Part shown: in pieces, positions 1 to 8,597 of the stretch
How the letters are laid out: each line of letters begins with the position of its first letter
How positions within the stretch are numbered: position 1 is the first letter of the stretch
Assembly (NCBI RefSeq): GCF_003626575.1
Contig: NZ_RBDY01000001.1
Span: 372,001 to 436,000, forward strand
DNA length: 64,000 nt
Source: Streptomyces radicis
GTDB lineage: Bacteria > Actinomycetota > Actinomycetes > Streptomycetales > Streptomycetaceae
Reading direction: 5' to 3'
Translations under genes and position numbers: made by a program
The notes under the pieces: generated by a model
Seen by the model: only the letters and a program-made list of their open reading frames with translations
Told to the model about the DNA's origin: nothing
The model's database searches: none

Positions 1-615
1 ACCGTGCTGCGCGTCCACACCCGCGTGGCCGACCTCTACGGCGAGCCGATGGACCAGGTCGAGGAGCAACTCAAGCTCACGATCCAGGCGTTGCGCGAAC
101 GTCAGGAGCACGAGCTGGTCAACAACCGGGAGTTCGGGCTGCTGCACAACGCCGACCCCCGCCAGCGCCTCCACACCCGCTCGGGCCCGCCCACGCCCGA
201 CGACCTCGACGAGCTGATCTCCCGGCGCCGCAAGACCCAGTACCTCCTCGCCCACCCACGCACGATCGCGGCGTTCGGCAGGGAGTGCAACGCCCGCGGC
301 GTGCACCCCGGCCACGCGGAGATCGACGGCACCAGGATCGGCGCCTGGCGGGGCATCCCGCTGCTGCCCTGCGACAAGATCCCCGTCACCCCCGCGGGCA
401 CCAGCTCCGTGCTCGCCCTGCGCACCGGCCAGGAGAACCAGGGCGTCGTCGGGCTGCGCCAGACCGGCATCCCCGAGGAGTACGAGCCGGGACTCAACGT
501 CCGCTTCATGGGCATCAACGACCAGGCCGTGATCTCCTACCTGGTCAGCGCCTACTTCTCGGCCGCCGTCCTGGTCCCCGACGCCCTCGGCGTCCTGGCG
601 GACGCGGAGGTCTGA
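1..615 (+). CDS. Family 2 encapsulin shell protein (5' end outside window)
   Basis: The frame is open from base 1 ([13 protein letters not shown]) to the TGA at 613-615, so only the last 204 residues are present. The sequence resembles the C-terminal part of SrpI/EshA-type family 2 encapsulins, including the [12 protein letters not shown] segment, [12 protein letters not shown], and the [24 protein letters not shown] ending (given here only as the approximate shape of the last 40 residues). These proteins assemble into icosahedral protein shells in the cytosol that package an enzyme cargo, a cysteine desulfurase in family 2A and often a terpene cyclase in family 2B. The region that would show a cyclic-nucleotide-binding insert (2B) lies upstream of the window, so the subfamily cannot be settled, and no cargo gene is visible downstream. 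The next gene converges after 25 bases. Confidence 0.85.
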   Translation, partial: TVLRVHTRVADLYGEPMDQVEEQLKLTIQALRERQEHELVNNREFGLLHNADPRQRLHTRSGPPTPDDLDELISRRRKTQYLLAHPRTIAAFGRECNARGVHPGHAEIDGTRIGAWRGIPLLPCDKIPVTPAGTSSVLALRTGQENQGVVGLRQTGIPEEYEPGLNVRFMGINDQAVISYLVSAYFSAAVLVPDALGVLADAEV

Positions 616-640
616 CCCCCGCCCGTGACCCCCGCTCGCG

Positions 641-1207
641 TCAGTGGCCCGCCCCCTGCTCCGACCAGTAGCCGGGGGACGGGTACTGGTGCGGCGCCTG
701 CCCGTGACCTTGCGGCTGGGGCTGCGGCTGGGGCTGCGCCTGCCCCGGGTACGGCGCCTGGTACGCGCCGGGCTGCATCGGGCGCGGCGCGGCGGGCCGC
801 GGCGTCGCGGGCGCGGGGCGCATCTGCTGCGGCACCGGCGCCTGCGGGCCCGGGTAGCCCCGGGGGTCGCGCGCCTGCTGCGGGAAGTAGGGCGCGGGCG
901 CCTGGGGCGCCGCCGCGGGCAGCTGGTGGCGCACCGGCGTCGCCTGGTACCCGGGGTAGCCGGACGGCGCCTGGGCGTGCTGGTGCGGCTGCGGCTGCGA
1001 GGGCGCCGAAGGCAGCGCAGGAAGGGCGGGCAACGCGTTCGGCGCGGGGGTGTGCTGATAGCCGCCCGCGGGCTCGTAGGCGGCGGGCACGCGGATGGGC
1101 GCGATCTGCGGGGTCCCCCGCTCGGCCACCAGCCTGTCGTAGATGGGGGTGTCGGGGAACGACGATGAGGAGTAGCCACCGCCGTAGGAGGGGCGCGGGG
1201 AGGTCAT
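641..1207 (-). CDS. Pro/Gln-rich DUF6643-like protein of unknown function
   Basis: This 188-residue protein starts at the ATG complementary to 1205-1207, which puts the conserved-looking N-terminus MTSPRPSYGGGYSSSSFPD first; an upstream in-frame ATG at 1294 would add 29 unrelated residues. The first 45 residues (FPDTPIYDRLVAERGTPQIAP) match what I remember of the streptomycete DUF6643 family. The rest is low complexity, rich in Pro, Gln, Ala and Tyr, with a PQPQPQPQ run near the C-terminus. There is no membrane segment or catalytic motif. It converges with the encapsulin gene, and the Gln/Pro tail suggests an intrinsically disordered protein. No function is assigned. Confidence 0.7.
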   Translation of the reverse strand: MTSPRPSYGGGYSSSSFPDTPIYDRLVAERGTPQIAPIRVPAAYEPAGGYQHTPAPNALPALPALPSAPSQPQPHQHAQAPSGYPGYQATPVRHQLPAAAPQAPAPYFPQQARDPRGYPGPQAPVPQQMRPAPATPRPAAPRPMQPGAYQAPYPGQAQPQPQPQPQGHGQAPHQYPSPGYWSEQGAGH

Positions 1208-1326
1208 GCCCCATAAGTTAAGCCCACCATGTGCTCGTTGGGGAGACCGGTCAGACGGTCTTTTCGTAGGCTTGAGCTTCGCCCGCGGGGGCAATTCGCG
1301 GGAATTCCGGAAAAAACGTCGATCTC

Positions 1327-1352
1327 ACCCCTCATGATGTTGTATCAGGGGT
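1327..1352. promoter_or_regulatory. Inverted repeat in the DUF6643/terD divergent region
   Basis: ACCCCT at 1327-1332 is mirrored by AGGGGT at 1347-1352 with 14 bases between. It lies about 120 bases upstream of the terD-like start in the 264-base divergent gap. The same gap also holds a 6-bp hairpin, AGACCG (1244-1249) against CGGTCT (1256-1261), followed by three more T. These could be operators or chance structures. I see no clear -35/-10 pair. Confidence 0.25.
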
Positions 1353-1471
1353 CGGCCCGGAGGGCCATGGGGCGGGATGGCATAGTGGGCCGTGCCACCC
1401 CGGCAACAGCCCCCAAGAAACAATCGCAGCACAGGTGACGTGACGACGGTCACCCGACGGAGGAAGCCGAG

Positions 1472-2887
1472 ATGCTCAAAGGCGCGAATGTCCCGGTAGC
1501 GGCCAGTTCGGTCCGTATCGAGATCAGCTGGAACACAGCGGGTGGCGTACCGGACGTCGACGCCTCCGCGCTGCTGCTCGACCAGGCGGGCCGGGTCCGT
1601 TCCGACGCGGACTTCGTCTTCTACAACCAGCCGCAGCACGCCTCGGGATCGGTGCGGCACGAGGGCAAGCAGCCCGCGGGCGTCTCGGTGACCGACCGCC
1701 TCAGCGTCGACCTCGCGCGCGTCGAGCCGGGCGTCGAGAAGATCGCGCTCGCCGCCTCGGCCGACGGCGGCACCTTCGGGCAGGTCCCCGGGCTGCACAT
1801 CCGGCTGCTCGACTCCGGATCGGGCGCCGAGGTGGCCCGTTTCGACAGCGCCGACGCCTCGTCCGAGACCGCGTTCGTGCTCGGCGAGCTGTACCGGCGC
1901 CAGGGCGCCTGGAAGTTCAGGGCCGTCGGCCAGGGCTACGACAGCGGACTCGCCGGGCTCGCCACGGACTTCGGCATCAGCGTCGACGAGGAGCCCTCGG
2001 CCGCCCAGGCCCCGGCGGCGCCCCCGCCCCCCGCCCCGATGCCGCAGGCGCCGCTGCCGCCGTCCACGCGGATGCCGCCCGCGCCCATGCCGCAGGCCCC
2101 GATGCCCCCGTCGACGCAGATGCCGCCCGCCCCGATGCCGCAGGCGCCCCTGCCTCCCCAGGCCCCGATGCCGTCGGCCCCGCCCGCGGCCCCCGCCCCG
2201 CCCCAGGCGCCCGCGGCGCCCGCGCCCTCCGGCGGCGCGGTGCGGCTGAGCAAGGTCACGCTCACCAAGGAGTCCCCGGCCATCTCGCTGGCCAAGCAGG
2301 GCGCCACGTCGGGCCGGATGACCGTCAACCTCAACTGGCAGCAGCGCACCCCGGGCAAGCAGTCGGGCGGCGGTGGCTGGCGCGACAAGCTGACCCGCGC
2401 CATGGGCGGCAGCCTCGACCTCGACCTGTGCGCCCTCTTCGAGCTGACCGACGGGCGCAAGGGCGTCGTCCAGGCCCTCGGGAACGCGTTCGGCTCCCTC
2501 CACCAGCCGCCCTACATGCACCTGGACGGCGACGACCGCACCGGCGCCGTCGCCCGCGGCGAGAACCTCACGATCAACCTCGACCACGCCCGCGACCTCA
2601 AGCGCGTCGTCATCTTCGTGACGATCTACTCGGGCGCGAGCAGCTTCCAGAACATCGCGGCCACCGTGACCCTCACCCCGGAGAACGGCGCGCCCGTCGA
2701 GTTCCACCTCGACGAGTGCACCGTGCCGTCGCCGGTGTGCGCCCTGGCCGTGCTGACCAACGACAACGGCGCCCTCGTCGTCCACCGCGAGGCCAAGTAC
2801 CTCATCCCCGACCGCGGCGTCAGCCCTCAGCGCACCGTCGACCACGCCTATGGCTTCGGCATGCAGTGGACCCCGGGCCGCAAGTGA
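1472..2887 (+). CDS. TerD-family protein with two Ter domains and a proline-rich linker
   Basis: This 471-residue protein starts at an ATG preceded by GGAGGAAG at a good distance. Residues 1 to about 170 form a TerD-type domain ([30 protein letters not shown]), a calcium-binding beta-sandwich fold associated with tellurite and general stress resistance. Residues about 175-255 are a Pro/Met/Ala-rich linker containing a 16-residue repeat. Residues about 258-471 form a second Ter-like domain ([29 protein letters not shown]). TerD single-domain proteins are about 190 residues, so this is a tandem fusion. No signal peptide or membrane span is visible, consistent with a cytosolic or membrane-peripheral role. 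The stop codon overlaps the start of the racemase-like gene, implying translational coupling. Confidence 0.88.
   Translation: MLKGANVPVAASSVRIEISWNTAGGVPDVDASALLLDQAGRVRSDADFVFYNQPQHASGSVRHEGKQPAGVSVTDRLSVDLARVEPGVEKIALAASADGGTFGQVPGLHIRLLDSGSGAEVARFDSADASSETAFVLGELYRRQGAWKFRAVGQGYDSGLAGLATDFGISVDEEPSAAQAPAAPPPPAPMPQAPLPPSTRMPPAPMPQAPMPPSTQMPPAPMPQAPLPPQAPMPSAPPAAPAPPQAPAAPAPSGGAVRLSKVTLTKESPAISLAKQGATSGRMTVNLNWQQRTPGKQSGGGGWRDKLTRAMGGSLDLDLCALFELTDGRKGVVQALGNAFGSLHQPPYMHLDGDDRTGAVARGENLTINLDHARDLKRVVIFVTIYSGASSFQNIAATVTLTPENGAPVEFHLDECTVPSPVCALAVLTNDNGALVVHREAKYLIPDRGVSPQRTVDHAYGFGMQWTPGRK
2033..2167 (+). repeat. In-frame 48-bp coding repeat in the TerD linker
   Basis: Two full copies (2033-2080 and 2081-2128) and one shortened copy (2129-2167) encode the unit A-P-M-P-Q-A-P-(L/M)-P-P-S-T-(R/Q)-M-P-P. 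The period is a multiple of three, so copy number could change without a frameshift. It separates the two Ter domains and probably acts as a flexible spacer. Confidence 0.75.
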
Positions 2888-3663
2888 GGATCGCGCTCGT
2901 CGACTCGGGCCTCGGCTCGCTCGCGGCCGCCGCGGCCCTGCGGCGGCTGCGGCCCGACGCCGCGCTGATCCTCTGCGCGGACCCCGACGGGATGCCCTGG
3001 GGGCCCCGCACCCCCCAGGGCATCACCGCCCGCGCGCTCGAGTGCGCCGCGCCGGCGGCCGACGAGCGGCCCGACGCGCTGATCGTCGCCTGCAACACCG
3101 CGTCGGTGCACGCGCTGCCCGCGCTGCGCGCCATGTTCGAGCCCGCGGTGCCCGTCGTCGGCACCGTCCCCGCCGTCAAGCCGGCCGCGGCGGCGGGCGG
3201 CCCGTTCGCCGTCTGGGCCACCCCGGCCACTACGGGCAGCGGCTACCAGCGGCGCCTCATCGAGGAGTTCGCCGCCGGGGCCACCGCCACCGAGGTGCCG
3301 TGCCACGGGCTCGCCGAGGCCGTCGAGCGCGCGGACGAGGCCGCCGTCCGCGCCGCCGTCAAGGCCGCCGCCGAGCTGACCCCGCCCGACACGGCCGCCG
3401 TCGTCCTCGGCTGCACCCACTACGAGTTGGTGGCCGAGCCGATCCGCGCCCAGCTGACCTCGGTGACCGGCGCGCCCGTCACGCTGTTCGGCTCGGCCGA
3501 GGCGGTCGCCGCCCAGGCGCTGCGCCGCGTCGGCGCGGCCCCCGCGCCCGGCGCCCCCGCAACCGGGGACCTCACGGTCTTCGCGAGCGGCCGCGGGGCC
3601 GAGCTGCCCGAGGCGGCGCTCGCCTACCGCGAGGGCCGTTTCCTCGCCGGGGCCGCCGCGTAG
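2884..3663 (+). CDS. Aspartate/glutamate racemase family protein (MurI-like)
   Basis: The GTG start at 2884 overlaps the TGA of the TerD gene (GTGA). The 259-residue product has the two-cysteine racemase layout: VDSG near residue 7, CNTAS with the first cysteine at residue 70, and GCTHYE with the second cysteine in the C-terminal half. MurI interconverts L- and D-glutamate for peptidoglycan. The usual PYG loop reads PWG here (MPWG), and the opening VDSGLGSL replaces the common FDSGVGGL, so this may be a paralogue rather than the housekeeping MurI. The tight coupling to a TerD protein is unusual and suggests a shared stress or envelope role, though substrate is unproven. Confidence 0.75.
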   Translation: MRIALVDSGLGSLAAAAALRRLRPDAALILCADPDGMPWGPRTPQGITARALECAAPAADERPDALIVACNTASVHALPALRAMFEPAVPVVGTVPAVKPAAAAGGPFAVWATPATTGSGYQRRLIEEFAAGATATEVPCHGLAEAVERADEAAVRAAVKAAAELTPPDTAAVVLGCTHYELVAEPIRAQLTSVTGAPVTLFGSAEAVAAQALRRVGAAPAPGAPATGDLTVFASGRGAELPEAALAYREGRFLAGAAA

Positions 3664-3674
3664 GCTCGGGTCCC

Positions 3675-4160
3675 ATGGGAACCCCTGACTTCATCCGCGA
3701 GCTGCGCGTCAGCATCGGCCACCGACCGCTCTTCCTGCCGGGTGTGACCGCCGTCGTCCTCGACGACGACGGCAGGGTGCTGCTGGTGCGGCGGGCCGAC
3801 AACGGCAGCTGGACGCTGGTCAGCGGCATTCCCGAGCCGGGGGAGCAGCCCGCCGAGGCGGCCGTGCGCGAGACGTGGGAGGAGACGGCGGTGCGCTGCG
3901 TCCCCGAGCGCCTCCTGCTGGTGCAGACGCTGCCGCCGACGCGCTATCCCAACGGCGACGTCTGCCAGTTCATGGATGTCAGCCTGCGCTGCCGGGCCGT
4001 CGGCGGCACCGCCCGGGTCAACGACGACGAGTCGTCCGAGGTCGGCTGGTTCGCCCTCGACGCCCTGCCGCCGCTGCGCCAGGGCGCCCTCGACCGCGTC
4101 AAGCTGGCGACGGAGGCCGATGGCCCCGCGTGGTTCGACCGGGGCGTCATGTCTTCCTGA
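3675..4160 (+). CDS. Nudix hydrolase
   Basis: This 161-residue protein starts at ATG 3675, 11 bases after the racemase stop. It contains a Nudix box at about residues 55-77, G-x5-E-x7-R-E-x-x-E-E (GIPEPGE, then RETWEE), which binds the metal that cleaves nucleoside-diphosphate-linked substrates. The last box glycine of the consensus (EExGU) is Ala here (EETAV), a tolerated but notable change. Features such as VTAVVLDDDGRVLLVRR and GEVGWF-like SEVGWFALDAL are common in actinobacterial ADP-sugar/NADH-type Nudix proteins. The substrate cannot be read from sequence. It converges with dhaM, the two stops being only 6 bases apart. Confidence 0.88.
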   Translation: MGTPDFIRELRVSIGHRPLFLPGVTAVVLDDDGRVLLVRRADNGSWTLVSGIPEPGEQPAEAAVRETWEETAVRCVPERLLLVQTLPPTRYPNGDVCQFMDVSLRCRAVGGTARVNDDESSEVGWFALDALPPLRQGALDRVKLATEADGPAWFDRGVMSS

Positions 4161-4190
4161 ACGGCATCAGGTCTTCCTGAACGTGTACGC
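4151..4190. repeat. 20-bp tandem duplication at a convergent gene junction
   Basis: GTCTTCCTGAACG occurs at 4151-4163 and again at 4171-4183, a 20-base period. The first copy supplies the Nudix stop codon and the second encodes the last residues of DhaM on the opposite strand (F-R-K-T). It looks like a slippage duplication that shaped both C-termini. Confidence 0.7.
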
Positions 4191-4577
4191 CTCGGCCGCC
4201 GCCGCCGAGACGGCCTCGAGGTCGGCGCCCGCCGACGCCGTGACCAGCGCGGCCACCGCGCCCTCCACGAGCGGCGCGTCCACCAGGCGCGTGGGGGTGG
4301 GCAGCTCGTCGCCCTCCGCCAGCATCATCTGCACGGTCAGCACCGCGCTGCCCAAGTCGGCCAGGACCGCCACCCCCGCGCCCCGGTCCACGCGGCGCGC
4401 CGCCTCGGCGATCAGCTCGGGGCTCGTGCCGAGCCGCCCGTCGGTGGTGCCGCCCGCGGCGGCCACCGGGGCCAGCTCGCCGCCGCCCGCCAGGCCACGG
4501 GCCAGCGCCGCCACCGACTCGGCGACGTCCCCGCTGTGCGAGACGAGCACGATCCCCACGAGCGCCAGGTCACTCAT
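4167..4577 (-). CDS. dhaM: DhaM, PTS-type phosphotransferase subunit of dihydroxyacetone kinase
   Basis: The 136-residue product starts at the ATG complementary to 4575-4577 and overlaps the end of dhaL by 8 bases. It is an EIIA-Man-like domain: VGIVLVSHSGDVAES places the phosphorylated histidine at residue 14, and LADLGSAVLTVQMML is the typical mid-domain segment. DhaM accepts phosphate from HPr and passes it to the ADP bound in DhaL. In E. coli DhaM is fused to HPr- and EI-like domains; here only the EIIA part exists, so it must depend on general HPr and enzyme I. A ptsI gene lies at 60932-62620 in this window. Confidence 0.92.
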   Translation of the reverse strand: MSDLALVGIVLVSHSGDVAESVAALARGLAGGGELAPVAAAGGTTDGRLGTSPELIAEAARRVDRGAGVAVLADLGSAVLTVQMMLAEGDELPTPTRLVDAPLVEGAVAALVTASAGADLEAVSAAAAEAYTFRKT

Positions 4578-5175
4578 CGGCCGCCGCCCGTGCCAGCGCG
4601 TGGAACAGCAGGGTGGACGACGCGGCGCCCGGGTCCATGTGCCCCACGCTGCGCTCGCCCAGATAGCTGGCCCTGCCCTTGCGGGCCCGCAGCGCAACCG
4701 TCGCCTCCGCGCCGCGCGCCGCCGCCTCGCGGGCCGCCGCGTAGTCGGGCAGCGCCTCGACGGCGGGGCGCAGCGCGTCCAGCATCGTCTTGTCGCCCGC
4801 CACCGCGCCCGCCAGCTGGGACACCGCGTCCACGCCTGCGGTCAACGCCTCGGCCACGGCCGCGTCGTCGACCCGTTCCGCGTCGCCGAGCGCCTTGCCC
4901 GCGCGGCGCAGCAGCGTGCCGTACAGCGGGCCCGACGCGCCGCCGACCGTCGAGACCAGGGTGCGGCCCGAGAGCAGCAGCACCGCGCCCGGCGTGCCTG
5001 GCGGCTCCTTCTCGAGGGCGGCGGCGACGGCGAGCATGCCGCGGCGCATGTTGCTGCCGTGGTCGGCGTCGCCGATGGCGGAGTCGAGCTCGGTCAGCCG
5101 GTCCGCCTCCGCGTCGAAGGACCCGGCCGCCGCGGTGAGCCAGCGCCGGAAGAATTCGGCGTCCCTGAAGGCCAC
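4570..5175 (-). CDS. dhaL: DhaL, ADP-binding subunit of dihydroxyacetone kinase
   Basis: This 201-residue protein begins at a GTG (complement of 5173-5175) preceded by GAGAGGAG. The motif LDSAIGDADHG at residues 30-40 carries the aspartates that coordinate Mg-ADP, and later segments (GGASGPLYGTLL, AVAGDKTMLDAL, SVGHMDPGAAS) are typical of DhaL. It holds ADP permanently as a cofactor, is phosphorylated by DhaM, and phosphorylates the dihydroxyacetone bound by DhaK. It lies in the order dhaK-dhaL-dhaM, 13 bases downstream of dhaK and overlapping dhaM, so the three are one transcript. Confidence 0.94.
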   Translation of the reverse strand: MAFRDAEFFRRWLTAAAGSFDAEADRLTELDSAIGDADHGSNMRRGMLAVAAALEKEPPGTPGAVLLLSGRTLVSTVGGASGPLYGTLLRRAGKALGDAERVDDAAVAEALTAGVDAVSQLAGAVAGDKTMLDALRPAVEALPDYAAAREAAARGAEATVALRARKGRASYLGERSVGHMDPGAASSTLLFHALARAAADE

Positions 5176-5188
5176 GTCCGCGCTCCTC

Positions 5189-6181
5189 TCAGCGTCCCCA
5201 CCGCAGCCCCGGCGTCACCACCGGCGCGTCCCACAGCCGCAGCAGCTCCTCGTCCACCTGGCAGAGCGTGACCGAGCAGCCCGCCATGTCGAGGGACGTC
5301 ACATAGTTCCCGACGAGGGTACGCGCCACCTCGACGCGCCGCTCCCGCAGGACGCGGATCACCTCGCCGCCGAAGCCGTACAGCTCGAGCAGCGGGGTCG
5401 CGCCCATGCCGTTGACCAGGAGCAGCACAGGGCCCGTCGGGGTCAGGTCGTCCAGGATCGCGCCCACCGAGGCCTCGGCGATCTCGCCCGCCGTCATCAT
5501 CGCGCGGCGCTCGCGGCCCGGCTCGCCGTGGATGCCGATGCCGAGCTCGAGCTCGCCGAGCGGCAGGTCGAACGTCGGGCTGCCCTTGGCCGGGGTCGTC
5601 GGGGCGCCGAGCGCGACGCCGAAGCTGCGCGAGGCGTCGGCCACCCGCCGGGCGACGTCGGTGACCCGGGCGAGCGGCGCGCCCTCCTCGGCGGCGGCGC
5701 CCGCGAGCTTCTCCACGAAGAGCGTGCCGCCCGTGCCGCGGCGGCCCGCGGTGAAGAGGCTGTCGGTGACCGCCACGTCGTCCCGTACCAGGACCTTGGC
5801 GACCTCGATGCCGTCCTCCTCGGCCAGCTCGGCGGCCATGTCGAAGTTGAGGACGTCGCCCGTGTAGTTCTTCACGACGAACAGCACGCCCGCGCCGCTG
5901 TGCACCGCGGCCGCGGCCCGCACCATCTGGTCGGGGACGGGCGAGGTGAACACCTCGCCCGGGCACGCGGCGTCCAGCATCCCGGGGCCGACGAAGCCGC
6001 CGTGCAGCGGCTCGTGCCCCGAGCCGCCGCCGGAGACGAGGCCCACCTTGCCCGCGACGGGCGCGTCGCGGCGGACGACGACTCGGTTCTCCGCGTCGAC
6101 GACCAGCTCAGGATGGGCCGCGGCCATGCCGCGCAGCGCGTCGTCGACGACCCGCTCCGCCCCGTTGATCAGCATCTTCAC
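5189..6181 (-). CDS. dhaK: DhaK, dihydroxyacetone-binding subunit of dihydroxyacetone kinase
   Basis: The 330-residue protein binds dihydroxyacetone covalently through a histidine hemiaminal. GIGIHGEPG puts that histidine at residue 218, the same number as in the E. coli enzyme. GLVSGGGSGHEP (48-58) and the KNYTGDVLNFD segment are family hallmarks. I chose the GTG at 6181 because GGGAGGAG lies about 8 bases upstream; an ATG two codons later (6175) would have too long a spacing. It is the first gene of the operon and supplies dihydroxyacetone phosphate to glycolysis. No operator was recognised in the upstream 134-base gap, in which I see no other gene. Confidence 0.95.
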   Translation of the reverse strand: MKMLINGAERVVDDALRGMAAAHPELVVDAENRVVVRRDAPVAGKVGLVSGGGSGHEPLHGGFVGPGMLDAACPGEVFTSPVPDQMVRAAAAVHSGAGVLFVVKNYTGDVLNFDMAAELAEEDGIEVAKVLVRDDVAVTDSLFTAGRRGTGGTLFVEKLAGAAAEEGAPLARVTDVARRVADASRSFGVALGAPTTPAKGSPTFDLPLGELELGIGIHGEPGRERRAMMTAGEIAEASVGAILDDLTPTGPVLLLVNGMGATPLLELYGFGGEVIRVLRERRVEVARTLVGNYVTSLDMAGCSVTLCQVDEELLRLWDAPVVTPGLRWGR

Positions 6182-6315
6182 AGGGACACTCCTCCCGAGG
6201 ACAGCGGCGACCGCCCGGCTTCCTCGGCGTCCGGCGGGCCGTCAGGGCACCAGCCTACGGATCATGGCCGGGTACGGCAGCCTCCGTGCGGCGAACGCCT
6301 GGCCCGTTCCGGGAT

Positions 6316-7437
6316 TCACCGGCCGCGGCCGTGCGCGAGCAGGATGTCGCGCACCTCGGCCTCCGCCAGCTCCGCCGCCTCGGCGCGCGCGGTGGCCAGG
6401 ACGTCGGCGAGCAGCACGCGCCGGTCGGTGCGCGCGGACAGGACGGCCGAGGCGACCATGGCCAGGCTCATCACGTTCTCGTGGATCTCGCCGCGCGGGA
6501 CCGTTCCGGTGCGCAGGGCGTGGACGAACGCGGCAAGCGCGCCGTCGATGCCCTCGGCCACCCGGGCCGCCGGGGGAGCCGGTGGCGCGCCCTCGGCCTC
6601 GGCCTCGCCCTCGACCTCTGCGGCGGGGGCGTGGTCGCCGTCCCACACCGCGCTGCCGCGCTCGCCGCTGGCACGCCACGCGCCGTTCCACGACGTCTCG
6701 AGGCCGGGGCTGCACCAGCTTCCGGTGTAGACGTACCGCGCGCCGCCGGTCATCTCGAACAGCGCGGTCGTGGCCGCGTCGCCCGCGTACCAGCTCCAGG
6801 AGGGGTTGAACTCCTGGCAGTAGACGGAGACCGGCTCGGCGTCGAGCAGCCAGCGGGCGGTGTCGAACGGGTGGATGGCCATGTCGAGCAGCAGCGGGTG
6901 CGGCATCGCCTCCCGGAAGCCGCCGAAGCGCGGCGCGCGGAAGAACTCGGTGGTGAGGATGCCGAGCCTGCCGAGGCGGCGGGTCTCGTCCCTGAAGCGG
7001 GTCAGCTCGGCGTTGTACCGCCGGGACTGGCTGACCATGAACAGCAGCCCCGAGAGCTCGGCCGCCGCGGCCAGGCAGAGCGCCTCGGGCAGCGTCGCGG
7101 CCGCGGGCTTCTCGCCGAGCACCGGAAGGCCGAGCTCGAACGCCGTGAGCGTGACCGGGAGATGGGCCTCGGGCACGGTCACGTCGACCACGGCGTCCGG
7201 GTCCGTGGCCGCGGCCAGCGCGGTCAGGTCGGCGCCCGTGGGCACGCCGGTGGCGCCCGCCGCGTCGGCGGCCGCGCGGGCCACCGAGGGGTCCACGTCC
7301 ACCACGCAGGCCAGCTCCACGTCGGGCGACGCGGCCACGGCGGCGAGCCAGGCCCGCCCCATCGCACCCGCGCCGACGACGGCGACGCGCAGCGGGCCGC
7401 CGTCGCCCGGGACGGTCCGGAAGGCGGGGGCGGTCAC
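6316..7437 (-). CDS. Gfo/Idh/MocA family NAD(P)-dependent oxidoreductase
   Basis: The start is the GTG complementary to 7435-7437, which overlaps the stop of the ThuA gene (GTGA), giving 373 residues. A Rossmann fold opens the protein ([17 protein letters not shown]), followed by [14 protein letters not shown] and the catalytic-type [11 protein letters not shown] (Lys of the EKP motif). The C-terminal half has the expected [10 protein letters not shown] with the conserved Asp/His area. Members oxidise or reduce sugars, inositols and related polyols. A Glu/Ala/Pro-rich insert ([15 protein letters not shown]) interrupts the C-terminal domain. Coupling to a ThuA protein is common in sugar catabolic operons, but the substrate is unknown. 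Confidence 0.9.
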   Translation of the reverse strand: MTAPAFRTVPGDGGPLRVAVVGAGAMGRAWLAAVAASPDVELACVVDVDPSVARAAADAAGATGVPTGADLTALAAATDPDAVVDVTVPEAHLPVTLTAFELGLPVLGEKPAAATLPEALCLAAAAELSGLLFMVSQSRRYNAELTRFRDETRRLGRLGILTTEFFRAPRFGGFREAMPHPLLLDMAIHPFDTARWLLDAEPVSVYCQEFNPSWSWYAGDAATTALFEMTGGARYVYTGSWCSPGLETSWNGAWRASGERGSAVWDGDHAPAAEVEGEAEAEGAPPAPPAARVAEGIDGALAAFVHALRTGTVPRGEIHENVMSLAMVASAVLSARTDRRVLLADVLATARAEAAELAEAEVRDILLAHGRGR

Positions 7438-8198
7438 GCGCCGTTGCCCGGCTCGAACCAGCCGGTGGGGTAGCGCCCGATGCCCGGCTCGCCGCGCTCG
7501 GCGACCGGCCGGGCCCAGGCGACGGCGTTGGCGATGACGCGCCGCACGCCGGGGTGGTGGTAGACGGGGTAGTCCTGGTCGCCGGGGCTGAAGTAGAAGA
7601 TCCGGCCCTTCCCCCGGTGGAAGACGCAGCCGCTGCGGAAGACCTCGCCGCCGGAGAACGAGCTGATGAACACCAGCTCGTCGGGGGCCGGGATGTCGAA
7701 GAACTCGCCGTACATCTCCTGCTGTTCGATGATCAACGGCTGGGGCACCCCGGCGGCGATCGGGTGCGCGGGGGCGACCGTCCAGACCAGCTCGCGGTCG
7801 CGCTCGTTGCGCCAGCGCAGCGTGCACGTGGTGCCCATCAACGTGCGGAAGATCTTGGAGAAGTGCCCCGAGTGCAGCACGATCAGGCCCATCCCGCCCA
7901 GCACATGGCGCCGGACGCGGGCCACGACCTCGTCCGAGACCTCGTCGTGGGCCCGGTGCCCCCACCAGGTGAGCACGTCGGTGTCGGCCAACGCCTCCTC
8001 GGTCAGGCCGTGTTCGGGCTCGTCGAGGGTGACCGTGCGGATGCGCGCCGCGTCGCCCAGGTGCTCGGCGATGCCGTCGGCGACGGCGGCGTGCATGCCC
8101 TTCGGATACAGCTCGGCGACGTCGGCGTCCTCGCGCTCGTGGCGGTTCTCGCCCCAGACGGTCACGCGCAGCGGTGCGGCGGACGGTGGTGCGGTCAT
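7434..8198 (-). CDS. ThuA-like domain protein (trehalose-utilisation type)
   Basis: The 254-residue product starts at the ATG complementary to 8196-8198, preceded by GGGAGAG. It has the class-I-amidotransferase-like ThuA fold: [11 protein letters not shown] at the N-terminus, [12 protein letters not shown], and [17 protein letters not shown] in the nucleophile-elbow region. [24 protein letters not shown] is spread over residues near 195-220. ThuA proteins accompany disaccharide and sugar oxidation genes, but the reaction is not established. It is the first gene of a two-gene operon with the Gfo/Idh/MocA oxidoreductase. Confidence 0.88.
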   Translation of the reverse strand: MTAPPSAAPLRVTVWGENRHEREDADVAELYPKGMHAAVADGIAEHLGDAARIRTVTLDEPEHGLTEEALADTDVLTWWGHRAHDEVSDEVVARVRRHVLGGMGLIVLHSGHFSKIFRTLMGTTCTLRWRNERDRELVWTVAPAHPIAAGVPQPLIIEQQEMYGEFFDIPAPDELVFISSFSGGEVFRSGCVFHRGKGRIFYFSPGDQDYPVYHHPGVRRVIANAVAWARPVAERGEPGIGRYPTGWFEPGNGA

Positions 8199-8378
8199 GG
8201 CGGCTCTCCCGGTCGCTCGTGTCGTGCGGGCCCCCGGTCCTGGCCCCTCAGGGTGTTCCCCCGCGGCGGGCGGGGCAATCGGGCGCCGGGCCGTGGCCGC
8301 CCCCTGGGCCGCCCCCCGGGGTCGGCGGGGGCTGGCCGGGCGCGGGCAACCGCCCGTATCCTTGGGGCGTTTGACAAC

Positions 8379-8490
8379 TTCATGCGTGTGCGTGCGAGGG
8401 AAGCCGGTGGAAGTCCGGCACTGACCTGCAACCGTGAGCGGCGCCGACATCCGGCCCCGTGAGTCGGAATGCTCGGGCGCATCACGTGAA
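8379..8490 (+). promoter_or_regulatory. Cobalamin riboswitch upstream of the ECF transporter operon
   Basis: The conserved core lies at 8397-8438: GGGAAGCCGGTGGAAGTCC, then CTGACCTGCAACCGTGAG, matching the AdoCbl aptamer pattern GGTG-AA-TCC and CTG-CC-GCAAC-GT. GAGTCGGAATGCTC at 8461-8474 resembles the following conserved GAGYCAGGA-type box. A closing P1 helix can be drawn between TTCA/CGTG/TGCG (8379-8392) and CGCA/CACG/TGAA (8478-8490), with small bulges. TATCCT at 8357-8362 could be the -10 element, placing the transcript start near 8369. The riboswitch should reduce expression when cobalamin is plentiful. The remainder of the 399-base gap (8199-8356 and 8491-8597) shows no gene. Confidence 0.9.
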
Positions 8491-8597
8491 CCGCTTCTCA
8501 CTGTCATGGTTCGCAGCGTGGAGCCCTCGCCCGCCCCGGCCCTCCGCCCGGCGGGCCCGCTGGGTGGCCGCGTCTGCCCGAGGGAAGGGCACCCGGG

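Noticed and set aside
1229..1438. 69-codon plus-strand open frame upstream of terD
   Set aside because: No ribosome site, basic low-information sequence and location in the divergent promoter gap make it a likely chance frame.
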